From Dehalococcoidia bacterium (GTDB lineage Bacteria > Chloroflexota > Dehalococcoidia > UBA6926), in assembly GCA_009841045.1 (NCBI GenBank), contig VXMO01000057.1, forward strand, positions 21,897-85,896: 64,000 bases of DNA, in the 5' to 3' direction. Below the pieces are notes generated by a model that was not told the origin of the DNA, did no database searches, and saw only the letters and a program-made list of their open reading frames with translations. This document shows, piece by piece, positions 1 to 8,831 of this stretch. Numbering within the stretch: position 1 is the first letter of the stretch; every line of letters starts with the position of its first letter. The position numbers and the translations under genes were made by a program.

Positions 1-1497
1 CACCGTGGCCCCGTCCACCACCGACTGCGGGATCGTGTATGAGTCGATCAGTGACCCGAAGCGGCGCATCGTGCTGCGCCTGAAACCCTTATCGATCGGC
101 GTACCCGTGAAGCCGATCAGCACGGCGTTGGGCAAGGCGCCAGACAAACGTCCTCCAAGGATGCCGTACTGCGTCCGGTGCGCCTCATCAACCATGACAA
201 CCACGTCCTCAGAGGCGTTGAGGACATCCAGCCTTCCGCCGGGCGCTTCCAACGCCTCTTCAAACTTCTGGATGGTGGTCATGATCGTGCGACCCGTCCC
301 CGATGTGAGCAGCCTGCGCAGGTCACGTGTTGAGTCAGCCTGCTCCGGCGCGGGGAAACCGCAGTTCCTGAACGTCTCGGTAATCTGACGGTCAAGCTGC
401 CGCCTATCCGTCACGATGACGATGGTCGGGTTCCTCAGGCGCGGCTCGCGGCGGAGCTTCGTCGCAAGCCACAGCATCGACAGCGACTTGCCGGAGCCCT
501 GTGTGTGCCAGACCACGCCGCCGCGTTCCTCCGGCTTGTCGTTCTTGAGCATCCGCTCCACTGCCGCGCCAACGGCCCGATACTGCTGGTAACGCGGCAG
601 CTTCTTGACCAGCCGACCGTGCTCCTGTTCAAACGCCACGTAGTCGCGCAGCACATCAAGCAGCGTGGACGGTGACAGCAGTCCGATGATCAACTGCGCC
701 TGCCCCATCGGCTCGACACCAAAGCGGTCACGAGTTTCCTGCTCCGAAAACGGCAGGATAGACTTCCACTGGAAATATGCGTTGAGGGGCGCGCCCACGC
801 CCGCGTACACGGCCGCCGCGCCGCAGTGCGCCACACACATCAGGTTGTAGTAGAAGAGTTCCGGCGCCCCTGTGCCGTGCCATTTCGGTTCCGCCTCCTG
901 GTAGCGGCGCAGCTGCTCCACGCCCTTCTCCATCCATGGCTGCGGATCAAACGGGGACATGGTCACACCCATGGCCATGAGCGACGGGGCCTTTGCCTCC
1001 ATGACGACGAGGGGGATGCCGTTCACGAACAGCACGAGATCCGGCTTGATGACGCGCGTGTCGTCCTCGTCAGGGGCGCGGTCATTGCCGCGGCGGACGC
1101 GGAACTGCGTCGTGACGACGTATTCGTTCAAGCCGTCCACCGGGTGGTCGAAATCGAAAAAGCGGACGATGCGCGTGTCTCGCCCGGACGAGCCGTCGAC
1201 GGTCAGCGGCATCCCGTGGGTCAGGTACTCATGGACGCGCCGGTTACGGGCCAGCCCTGTCTCGTTGACGTGTTCAAGGTCAAAGATGACGCGATCCGCC
1301 TGCGCCTCTGTCATCCACTGGTTGAGGCGGAGCAGGGCAGCGCGGAGCCGATCCTTAAGTAGAACCCCACGCTCGTTGTTGCGCTCTTTTGCGAGTGTCT
1401 CTCGCTCTACGTACTCCCAGCCAAGCTTCTCCAGCAACTCCCGAGCCGGCAATTCGGCGGCGTTGTATTCATTCAGCTTGGCAGGGAGGGTGGTCAT
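1..1497 (-). CDS. hsdR: Type I restriction enzyme R subunit (HsdR), 3' part runs off the left edge of the window
   Basis: Continuous minus frame from ATG 1497..1495 (MTTLPAKLNEYNAAELPARELLEKLGWEYVERE...) with PLVVMEAK, WHTQGSGKS (Walker A), TIVIVTDRRQLDRQ, VDEAHRTQYG and GFTGTPI helicase motifs. Not in the ORF track because it is truncated. Confidence 0.93.
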   Translation of the reverse strand, partial: MTTLPAKLNEYNAAELPARELLEKLGWEYVERETLAKERNNERGVLLKDRLRAALLRLNQWMTEAQADRVIFDLEHVNETGLARNRRVHEYLTHGMPLTVDGSSGRDTRIVRFFDFDHPVDGLNEYVVTTQFRVRRGNDRAPDEDDTRVIKPDLVLFVNGIPLVVMEAKAPSLMAMGVTMSPFDPQPWMEKGVEQLRRYQEAEPKWHGTGAPELFYYNLMCVAHCGAAAVYAGVGAPLNAYFQWKSILPFSEQETRDRFGVEPMGQAQLIIGLLSPSTLLDVLRDYVAFEQEHGRLVKKLPRYQQYRAVGAAVERMLKNDKPEERGGVVWHTQGSGKSLSMLWLATKLRREPRLRNPTIVIVTDRRQLDRQITETFRNCGFPAPEQADSTRDLRRLLTSGTGRTIMTTIQKFEEALEAPGGRLDVLNASEDVVVMVDEAHRTQYGILGGRLSGALPNAVLIGFTGTPIDKGFRRSTMRRFGSLIDSYTIPQSVVDGATV

Positions 1498-2411
1498 GGC
1501 GTGTCTTCAAAGAGCGGCTCTTGAATTGCGGGCTGTTGGTGTTCCAAGACACGGATAACGTTGCGCCTTGTGGATACTTGACCGTTGCGCTGAGTGTATT
1601 CACTCTGGACTACCCGACAGATCAAGATATCTCCTTTGCCGAAGCGCTCCTCTCCGCCCATGACGCGGTCCAAGAATTCCTCGTCACGGATGTAATAGGA
1701 ATCAGTATGCTTGCCGTCACTGAATCGCCAGCGGGCGTTCCGGTTTGCTAGATTGACGGCAACAACACTCAGGCTCTGGACTGGAAGTTCCATTTCCCGG
1801 TCCCCGTCCGCTCCGGTGTCACCATATTCGAATGCATCAATGTCGTTTCCATTCATGGAGAAGATGTCGTCCGGACCATCTCTGATCACTAGATTGTTGT
1901 TCGCGTTGCCGCGAAGCGGCGCGAAAACGCCAGCAGCAGACATCCGGACATCCCGGTCCATGGCTAAGTCGAAGATTCGCAATGGTATGGTTGCCCTCTT
2001 ATAGTCTGCGGTCTCTTCTATGATGATGGAGTCACCCTGCCGTTCGGTGTTGCTTGCCATACGCCCACGTAGCGCGGCAATCAGGCCCAAGACGCCCAAA
2101 GTGCCCCGTACTCCGAAAATCACTGCCCTAAGTGCGTCGGCCGTTAGGCGAATATCCGCTATGAGTGGCGCGGCGGCAATGTGAACACTGAGTTCGGAAA
2201 GAAACTCAAAAGACCCCGGCGGTTGCGAGCGTATCCGCAGCATCGGTGGGGCCTCAGGGTCGTTGGTTAGCGCATTGCATCGGACGACTAGACTCTGTAG
2301 CGCCCTTAGAGCGTCAGCCAATTCCAGCGCGCCGATTGAACCGTCTTCGAAACTCTCGCCCCGATATGACATGGTCCATGTGGATTGACTGATTCCATAC
2401 TGCGCTGTCAT
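1494..2411 (-). CDS. Conserved-looking hypothetical protein in the RM operon
   Basis: 305-aa ORF; its stop overlaps the hsdR start (ATGA at 1497..1494), implying translational coupling. No family recognised confidently. Confidence 0.7.
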   Translation of the reverse strand: MTAQYGISQSTWTMSYRGESFEDGSIGALELADALRALQSLVVRCNALTNDPEAPPMLRIRSQPPGSFEFLSELSVHIAAAPLIADIRLTADALRAVIFGVRGTLGVLGLIAALRGRMASNTERQGDSIIIEETADYKRATIPLRIFDLAMDRDVRMSAAGVFAPLRGNANNNLVIRDGPDDIFSMNGNDIDAFEYGDTGADGDREMELPVQSLSVVAVNLANRNARWRFSDGKHTDSYYIRDEEFLDRVMGGEERFGKGDILICRVVQSEYTQRNGQVSTRRNVIRVLEHQQPAIQEPLFEDTP

Positions 2412-2476
2412 AACACCTGCCCTTCAATTGCCGCCACCGCTTGATAGTGTCGAACACCCTGTCACAAGACTCCCAC

Positions 2477-2857
2477 CTATACAACCCCGGCCTTACGTGC
2501 AAGTTTCTGGAACTCCTCTTGTTGTTTTATGAGAGCCTCAACTTCTTTCATGCCCCTAGGTTTTTGGGGAAGGATCAGCCCGCCTGGAAACACTGTGCGA
2601 CATTGCGTACAAAACCAGTCCGTCGTTCCATATGTTGTTACGTACAGAGGCTGGATTTTAACGTCACCCTTCCCGTCATTGTCAGCCAGAGTCACCAAGT
2701 AATGAGGACACGCATTCATGAGGCGCACCTGCATCTTCTTGTCTTTACGTTCCTGCCACTTATTGAGGTCAAAGGTTGCGATAAATCTGAATGCGACAAG
2801 ACCGATCAGTACTACCCCGACGGCCCCGACAACATACAACAGGCCGCTCAAGTCCAC
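2477..2857 (-). CDS. Small membrane-anchored protein with putative CPxxC-like zinc site
   Basis: 126 aa; N-terminal TM helix (LLYVVGAVGVVLIGLVAFRFI), then ACPHYLV...WFCTQCRTVFPGG; located between hsdS and the 1494-2411 gene. Confidence 0.65.
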   Translation of the reverse strand: MDLSGLLYVVGAVGVVLIGLVAFRFIATFDLNKWQERKDKKMQVRLMNACPHYLVTLADNDGKGDVKIQPLYVTTYGTTDWFCTQCRTVFPGGLILPQKPRGMKEVEALIKQQEEFQKLARKAGVV

Positions 2858-2869
2858 TGTTCTCTCTCC

Positions 2870-4138
2870 CTACTTCCCGCGCACCCGCACTGTGCCCGTC
2901 AGCAACGCCTCCGCCGCTGACGCCTTGAGCGATCGTAGCGTATCCGCCTGCGCCTTACTCTGGGCTATCGACGCTTCCACCCCGTCAAGTGCCTCCGCAA
3001 TCTCTTCCTGCTCCGGAAGGGGTGGCAGGGCGACTCTAAGCGATCGGAGAAACTCCAAACTGAGATTCCTGAGCCCAGTCGATCCAGAAGTCGATTCTGT
3101 TATGGCCCGCTGAGGTCGCCATGAACTCAGAGAAAGGTCTAGGTACTTTGTGGCGACGCCTTTGAAGGGCTTGATGCCGATAAGGAAGGAGGCCATGACA
3201 TGACCAACCACCTCATTGTTGGCAAGGTACAGATTACCTACACGGTCGGGGTTTCCGTTTGATCCGACCATAATCAGGTGATTGTCGCTAATCTGGTGCC
3301 GTTCAAGCTCTTGTGATGAGACCCCCTTGATATGAAGAACGTCGTCCATCTTGAAGCCATCACGCTGTACGTTTCCTATGCGAACTACTGGAGTAGAGCC
3401 CTCTTCAGCAGCGGGCAACTCTTGGTCACGGGACCAACTCAGGCCGCGGTTTATGGTCGCCACCTCCCCCAGCTGTGCCGCCTCCCAACTGGCGGGGATT
3501 GTGCCGAGGACGGGGACATCGCGGTACTCGGAGTGTCGGCCGGGGACGCCGCGAGTCAGCAGCTCATGGAGCAGGGCATCGTGCAGCCGCTCCGTCGCGG
3601 CGATGATGGCCTCAGACCGCTCAATCGCCTCATCGATGGTGTCCAACACCGTGGCAATCCCACGCTGCTCCTCCAACGGCGGGAGAGGGATGGGCAGCGA
3701 GCGTAGAACGTCACTCCCTATAGCCGAGAAAGTGCTGCCCTGAGTAAGCCGATCCAGCTCATACTTGGCATGGTTGACGATGTGCCAACCAAAGGGCGTC
3801 TGAGAGTCGTTGAATCTGACTGCTGCCAGCCCGCGGCCAATAGCCAGCTCGCATTCCGCGCGGTTGGTTGCTCCTACGGGTGCGCGAACACTAAGTAACG
3901 TGTCTCCTGGCTCGGCAATTTTCAGTGGAGTTGCACACCACTTCACCGCAGTTGGAGATCTGGCACCAAATTCTGCATTGCCCTGGATAAAGGGCAGCCC
4001 GGGTTCTTCTTCTAACTCACCATCCCAATCTGATACGGTTGACCCAGGAGGCGATTGACCCATGATTATCTTGGCCACGTCCCCCAACGCCACCATGTGC
4101 CAGCCATCGGGGAGAGGGGTCTTTGGGTCAGTGGTCAT
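2870..4138 (-). CDS. hsdS: Type I restriction enzyme S subunit (HsdS), two target-recognition domains
   Basis: 422 aa with duplicated TRD plus helical repeats (IPLPPLEEQRGIATVLDTIDEAI... and VALPPLPEQEEIAEALDGVEASI...). Confidence 0.93.
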   Translation of the reverse strand: MTTDPKTPLPDGWHMVALGDVAKIIMGQSPPGSTVSDWDGELEEEPGLPFIQGNAEFGARSPTAVKWCATPLKIAEPGDTLLSVRAPVGATNRAECELAIGRGLAAVRFNDSQTPFGWHIVNHAKYELDRLTQGSTFSAIGSDVLRSLPIPLPPLEEQRGIATVLDTIDEAIERSEAIIAATERLHDALLHELLTRGVPGRHSEYRDVPVLGTIPASWEAAQLGEVATINRGLSWSRDQELPAAEEGSTPVVRIGNVQRDGFKMDDVLHIKGVSSQELERHQISDNHLIMVGSNGNPDRVGNLYLANNEVVGHVMASFLIGIKPFKGVATKYLDLSLSSWRPQRAITESTSGSTGLRNLSLEFLRSLRVALPPLPEQEEIAEALDGVEASIAQSKAQADTLRSLKASAAEALLTGTVRVRGK

Positions 4139-4148
4139 GATTGAGAAC

Positions 4149-4310
4149 CTAAGAATTGCCCTTCACGGCCACCACAAGCACTACCGCGCCAACGATTGCC
4201 ATGGCGACGCCGAACCCAAACATAACCCAGGTGAATGGTTCGTTCGCACCCAATGCGGCAAATACCAGCCCCAAAAGGAAGAGACCAAGCCCAACTACAA
4301 TGCCTGCCAT
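4149..4310 (-). CDS. Small two-TM membrane protein (53 aa)
   Basis: Hand-translated, below the track cutoff: MAGIVVGLGLFLLGLVFAALGANEPFTWVMFGFGVAMAIVGAVVLVVAVKGNS*. Hydrophobic, sits 10 bp upstream of hsdS in the same orientation. Confidence 0.5.
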   Translation of the reverse strand: MAGIVVGLGLFLLGLVFAALGANEPFTWVMFGFGVAMAIVGAVVLVVAVKGNS

Positions 4311-4485
4311 CTATGCGCCTCCATCTGGTGAGATTGTGCCGCCTGAATGGTTTGCGGGATTGGGAGAATCAGTGGCGGAATCATGAAGTTGAGTTGAAGG
4401 GAGGGTAGTCGGGAAGATGTTATTACAGGCGGACGGTGGGAGCTTAGGAAACCCTGCTAGGAATCTCTACACCTCGCCCAGAAGA

Positions 4486-4851
4486 TTATCCCTCTGTGGC
4501 CTTGCTGTGGGAGCGCTCATACGCTGTAAGCGCATCCAGAGTCAGCGGGCGCCCGGCTTTCTTGGCCTCAAGCCACTGGCTGAACGATTTGGCGTTCTCG
4601 CCGGATTTTCTGCCCGCTAGCAGGCCAACAATGCTGATGTCTTCGTCCAGGTCAGGCCAATGGATGCCTTGCCCGGCGCCATTCAAGCGCCAATTGTGGC
4701 GCTCCTCTTGGGTGGCGTGCGTCAACCTGGGGTACCAGGCGAGGGGAACGGAGATTGTACGTCCGTCATTCAACTCCGCCGTCAACTCAGCCTCAGTGAC
4801 AACAACGTTCGTTGCGTTTATGGAAGCGGCCTCAACTGCCAAATCTGTCAT
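4486..4851 (-). CDS. DUF2442 domain-containing protein
   Basis: 121 aa; ELNDGRTISVPLAWYPRLTHATQEERHNWRL...GIHWPDLDEDISIVGLL is typical of DUF2442. Confidence 0.85.
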   Translation of the reverse strand: MTDLAVEAASINATNVVVTEAELTAELNDGRTISVPLAWYPRLTHATQEERHNWRLNGAGQGIHWPDLDEDISIVGLLAGRKSGENAKSFSQWLEAKKAGRPLTLDALTAYERSHSKATEG

Positions 4852-5068
4852 GCCATTCTCCCAAGAAGTCTTCGACCCTTTGCTCTATGATACGCCTGAT
4901 CCGGTTCACCTCTACAGGCCGGAAGCCGCCGGCCGACTGGAGGCTGATGGGACTCAGCCAGAACTTGGCTTCGAGGTTGTCCCGTTCGACGTGGACGTGA
5001 GGCGGCTCCTGCCAATCGGAGACATAGAAGTGGAAACGGTACGGCCCTTCCCGATGGATTGTCGGCAT
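4832..5068 (-). CDS. DUF4160 domain-containing protein
   Basis: 78 aa; GPYRFHFYVSDWQEPPHVHVERDNLEAKFWLSP is typical of DUF4160; overlaps the DUF2442 gene. Confidence 0.85.
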   Translation of the reverse strand: MPTIHREGPYRFHFYVSDWQEPPHVHVERDNLEAKFWLSPISLQSAGGFRPVEVNRIRRIIEQRVEDFLGEWHDRFGS

Positions 5069-5079
5069 CGCCGGACGCC

Positions 5080-6609
5080 CTACCGCTTGTAGCCGAGTTC
5101 GGCCAACAGTCCGTCCATTTTGGCGACGGCCTCATCGCGCTTCTTCTCAGCTTCGGCCAATTCCGATAACGCGTCCTCCACGCTCATCACCTCTATCGGC
5201 TCCGTCGTGTCCACGTAGCGGCTAATGTTCAGGTTGAAGTCGTTGGACTCGATCTCCTGCATGTCCGCGACGTGCGCAAATCGATCCATGTCCTCAAATG
5301 CGGCGTACGCCTCGGCAATCTTCCGGATGTGCTCCTCGTCCAGGTGGTTCTGCGCCTTGCCCTGACGGAAATAGCCTTCCTGCGCGGCATCGATGAAGAG
5401 AACCTTGTCCCGGCGCTCCGCGGGCTTGTTCCTGTTCAGCACGCAGATGGCGACGGGGATGCTGGCACCAAAGAAGAGGTTGGGCGCGAGTCCGATGATG
5501 GCCTCAAACAGGTCCGCCTCGATGATGCCCTTGCGAATCTTGCCCTCCGCGCCACCCCGGAACAGGACGCCGTGTGGCATGACGACACCGACCATACCCT
5601 CGCCATTGGTGACGGACAGCATGTGCAGGAGGAAGGCGAGATCACCCCGCGTGCGCGGCGGCGTCGCTCCGTATCGGTCAAAGCGATGATGGGAATCGGT
5701 CGGAGCGAATTCGTGGCCCCAGTTCTTGAGGCTGAACGGCGGATTGGCGATAACGCGGTCATAGCCAAGCAGCCGCCCGGAATCGTCCACCAGTCGCGGC
5801 TCCGTGATCACGTCACCGGGCTCAAGGCGAGCGGAGCGGAGGCCATGTAACAGCAGGTTAAGCTTGCCGATGGCCAGCGTGCCTAGGTTCTTTTCCTGCC
5901 CGTGCAGGACGAGGTTGGCGCTGTTGCCGCCGTGCCTGTTCACATAGTCCGCGGCGTATATCAGCATCCCGCCGGATCCGGCCGTTGGATCGCAGATGCG
6001 CATGGCCTCCTGCGGCTTGAGCAGTTCGACGATGAGCTGAACCACGGAGCGCGGCGTGTAGAACTCGCCGCCCTTCTTGCCGGCATCGTCGGCGAACTGG
6101 TAGATCAGGTATTCATACGCATCACCAAGAACGTTCCCGATGCCGCTGGTATCGCCGCTGACATTGGCATCACGCAGGTCAAGATCGGAGAAATGGGCAA
6201 GCAGGCTTCGTATGATGCCCTCTCGGTTGGCCGGGCTGCCCAGCTTGGACTCATCGTTCCAGTTGGTATTGCCGATCACACCGTCAAGACGGGGCGCGTT
6301 CGCCTCTTCGATCTCTTGGCTGGCGGTGTTGAGCTTCTCGCCTTGGTTCATGCCCCCTGCCGAGAGGGCAGGCCATCGGGCTGATTCCGGCACAAAGAAC
6401 TCATGCTCGGTGGGATCAGTGAGAGCCACGTCACGCGGAACACCGGACGCAATGGCGCTTTCAACTTCCTCATTGAAGCGGTCAGACAACCTCTTAAGGA
6501 AGAGGATGGAGAAGATGTAGTTCTTGTAGTCGGCGGCGTCGATTTGGCCGCGGAGAATGTCGGCAGCCTGCCACAACTTGGACTCGAGTTCCTGTCTGGT
6601 CAGCGGCAT
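5080..6609 (-). CDS. hsdM: Type I restriction enzyme M subunit (HsdM), N6-adenine methyltransferase
   Basis: 509 aa; GEFYTPRSVVQLIVELLKPQ, DPTAGSGGML, VIANPPFSLKNW (NPPF) motifs. Confidence 0.96.
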   Translation of the reverse strand: MPLTRQELESKLWQAADILRGQIDAADYKNYIFSILFLKRLSDRFNEEVESAIASGVPRDVALTDPTEHEFFVPESARWPALSAGGMNQGEKLNTASQEIEEANAPRLDGVIGNTNWNDESKLGSPANREGIIRSLLAHFSDLDLRDANVSGDTSGIGNVLGDAYEYLIYQFADDAGKKGGEFYTPRSVVQLIVELLKPQEAMRICDPTAGSGGMLIYAADYVNRHGGNSANLVLHGQEKNLGTLAIGKLNLLLHGLRSARLEPGDVITEPRLVDDSGRLLGYDRVIANPPFSLKNWGHEFAPTDSHHRFDRYGATPPRTRGDLAFLLHMLSVTNGEGMVGVVMPHGVLFRGGAEGKIRKGIIEADLFEAIIGLAPNLFFGASIPVAICVLNRNKPAERRDKVLFIDAAQEGYFRQGKAQNHLDEEHIRKIAEAYAAFEDMDRFAHVADMQEIESNDFNLNISRYVDTTEPIEVMSVEDALSELAEAEKKRDEAVAKMDGLLAELGYKR

Positions 6610-7227
6610 TCAGATTCTCCTTATTCCGCCCGCTTCGTTCCTGCGGCGAATGTTCTCGATGAGTGAGTCGCGTACCGCTTCGCGCCGGATGCGGACGGCG
6701 TGCATGGCCTTAGTGTAAGCGTCCTCAGACGCCTCGACGAGACTGGCAATGCCGTCGAGCTCTCGCGGAGAGGGCACCGGAATCTCGATTTCTGCCACGC
6801 TACGGGCGGAGAGGGACGTGGTAGTGGAATTGACTGTCATGCGGCGAGAAAGTTGCTCACGGCCCTGCCCGGATGTGAGGAAGAACCAGATCCAATGACC
6901 CATGCCATGCCCGGGGTCTCTGGGGCGTATGACAAGCAGGGTGATGCCCGCCACCGTGCGCGTCACATCGGGGCGGACTAGCGCGACCTTGATTATACCG
7001 GTGCGGGCGGTGATGATGACGTCATATGGTCGCAAGACGTGCCTGTCTAGGAGGAGGCGTGACGAGACGCTGACTTTTCGAAGTCCATCCGTCTCGAGCC
7101 AGCCATCATCCTGGATGTCACCGCTTTCGGCCATGGTGACGGCCCACGACTCCGAATAGGACGAGGGCTCGGGACGCGCGCGCGCCAAACCCTGATAAGT
7201 ATCGGCGATTGAACCCAACATCATCAT
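6610..7227 (-). CDS. HsdS-like single target-recognition-domain protein
   Basis: 205 aa with one TRD-like unit (LGSIADTYQGLARAR...VIITARTGIIKVALVRPD...AEIEIPVPSPRELDGIASLVEASEDAYTKAM); abuts hsdM with no gap. Confidence 0.75.
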   Translation of the reverse strand: MMMLGSIADTYQGLARARPEPSSYSESWAVTMAESGDIQDDGWLETDGLRKVSVSSRLLLDRHVLRPYDVIITARTGIIKVALVRPDVTRTVAGITLLVIRPRDPGHGMGHWIWFFLTSGQGREQLSRRMTVNSTTTSLSARSVAEIEIPVPSPRELDGIASLVEASEDAYTKAMHAVRIRREAVRDSLIENIRRRNEAGGIRRI

Positions 7228-7278
7228 ATAAATACATTAGCCGCATTTTTTACAGAACGCAACACGGCCAATTGAGAT

Positions 7279-7307
7279 TTGACACTTACGTCTTTGATCG
7301 GTAGGAT
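7279..7307 (+). promoter_or_regulatory. Candidate sigma70-type promoter for the CD-NTase cassette
   Basis: TTGACA (7279-7284), 17-nt spacer, TAGGAT (7302-7307), about 50 bp upstream of the ATG; AGGAGG just before the start codon. Confidence 0.5.
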
Positions 7308-7354
7308 CAGGTCACGGGCGCGCGGGGGAGAGCAGGAGTGAATAGGAGGATCAG

Positions 7355-8392
7355 ATGCAAAACACTGCTTCATGCCTGAACGACGTTCACAGACAGTTGG
7401 CGCCATCTAATGAGACGCTGGCCGCCGCACGAGCACGGCGAGACGAAGTACTTGCTGCGGCCCGCGAATACGGTGGCGTATTGCGGACGTACATTTCAGG
7501 ATCGATCGCGCACAAGACCGCGAATCACGACACTGATGCGGACTGTGGAATCGTTCTGGATCGCCGCTCGTATCCAGCCCTGGGGCCAGATGGTGATGGT
7601 GAAGGGCCGGGTCAGGTTGTAGAGGAGGTTAGGCGGCTGGTGCGTGGCGATCTGAAGGAGGGTCACCCGGGAATAGCATTCCGAGTCACCAAGCGGGCCA
7701 TTCAGATCAAGTTCAATGAACCTCTGCCCGACGGGTCGGATCCTTCCGTTGACCTTATCGTTGCCTTGACTAGGAAGGGCGAAGGCCTATGGATTCCCAA
7801 TACCGAGATGGATCGCTGGGACGCATCTCATCCCGAATATCACACAGAAATCCTGACTGCTGACCCCGCTGAGCTTCGGCGAACGAGGGCGAAGATCATA
7901 CGGCTGGCAAAGGGTTGGAACTCTCAGTTCACGAAGCCCGGCCTATGCAGCTTCAACATTGAGGCGCTAGCGCTGGCCTGCATTACTGAGGAACACGGGG
8001 TTCCCGATGGACTCGCCGAACTGTTTCGGTTTGCGGCGAGCGAACTGAAGAATCACTTGACTCCTGATCCGGCCGACGTCTCAGGGCCCATCAAGCTGCT
8101 TCACGACAGGGACATCGTGGTCGGTCGCCTCGAACGTGCTGCCTCACTTATGGAGGAGGCGCTGGAAAACGACGCCGACAGGAACAAGGTGGAAGAGGCC
8201 ATCGGACAGCTCTACCCGAACTACGCCGAGGACTGGTCTGCAACAGACCGCAAGTCGCTCCTGGCGGCAGCACTGCGTGCAGACATGTCGCCCTTTGGCA
8301 TATCAGTCGGGCCGGCGATCTTGACGCCTCAGACGACGACTCCCTCAAAGTCTACGAGGTCATACGGCAGTGAGCCCTCGGCGGAGGTATAG
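7355..8392 (+). CDS. CD-NTase-like nucleotidyltransferase (putative CBASS cyclase)
   Basis: 345 aa; YISGSIAHKTANHDTDADCGIVLD (GS...DxD nucleotidyltransferase motif) and DPSVDLIVAL (third acidic residue); C-terminal helical region compatible with an OAS1-C-like domain. Confidence 0.8.
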   Translation: MQNTASCLNDVHRQLAPSNETLAAARARRDEVLAAAREYGGVLRTYISGSIAHKTANHDTDADCGIVLDRRSYPALGPDGDGEGPGQVVEEVRRLVRGDLKEGHPGIAFRVTKRAIQIKFNEPLPDGSDPSVDLIVALTRKGEGLWIPNTEMDRWDASHPEYHTEILTADPAELRRTRAKIIRLAKGWNSQFTKPGLCSFNIEALALACITEEHGVPDGLAELFRFAASELKNHLTPDPADVSGPIKLLHDRDIVVGRLERAASLMEEALENDADRNKVEEAIGQLYPNYAEDWSATDRKSLLAAALRADMSPFGISVGPAILTPQTTTPSKSTRSYGSEPSAEV

Positions 8393-8831
8393 TGGCCCGG
8401 CCAATCGTGACCGTCGACCCTGGTATGACAAACCAGTGGAGCGGCTGAATTTCGAGAAAGGCGTGCGTAACCAATATCCGGAGCTACGCTGCATCAAGAC
8501 TAAGGGCGCGTACGAATACCGATTGTTGCTGCCCATCCCTGAGTATGAAGAGCGCGCCGTGAAAATCCGGTTTGAGGGGCATTCGGATATACCGACAGTG
8601 TTTTCTGATGGCCCTGGGGATTCGCCTCATAGATACTCTGACAAGAGCCTGTGCATGTGGTATCCGCAGGATCCGGATGAACGTAAGTGGGTCTTTGGCG
8701 ATGGGTTGCTCATGCTCATCCTCATGACTACCATCCACTTGTTCCGGGAAGCTTGGTGGAGAGAGACGGGAGAATGGGTTGGCGAAGAAGTTCCTCATGG
8801 ATCAGAATCAAAGGATCCTGCACAAGCATGA
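8370..8831 (+). CDS. E2-like (ubiquitin-conjugating fold) protein of short type II CBASS, putative
   Basis: 153 aa, GTG start; HRYSDKSLCMWYPQDPDERKWVFGDGLLMLILMTTIHLFREAWWRETGEW with LC.WYP candidate catalytic Cys; overlaps the CD-NTase end by 23 bp. Confidence 0.7.
   Translation: MSPRRRYSGPANRDRRPWYDKPVERLNFEKGVRNQYPELRCIKTKGAYEYRLLLPIPEYEERAVKIRFEGHSDIPTVFSDGPGDSPHRYSDKSLCMWYPQDPDERKWVFGDGLLMLILMTTIHLFREAWWRETGEWVGEEVPHGSESKDPAQA

Noticed and set aside
826-1558. Plus-strand ORFs 826-1362 and 959-1558
   Set aside because: Antisense to the truncated hsdR frame, which reads through with helicase motifs.
5272-6384. Plus-strand ORFs of 192 and 160 aa
   Set aside because: Antisense to hsdM, which has clear methyltransferase motifs.
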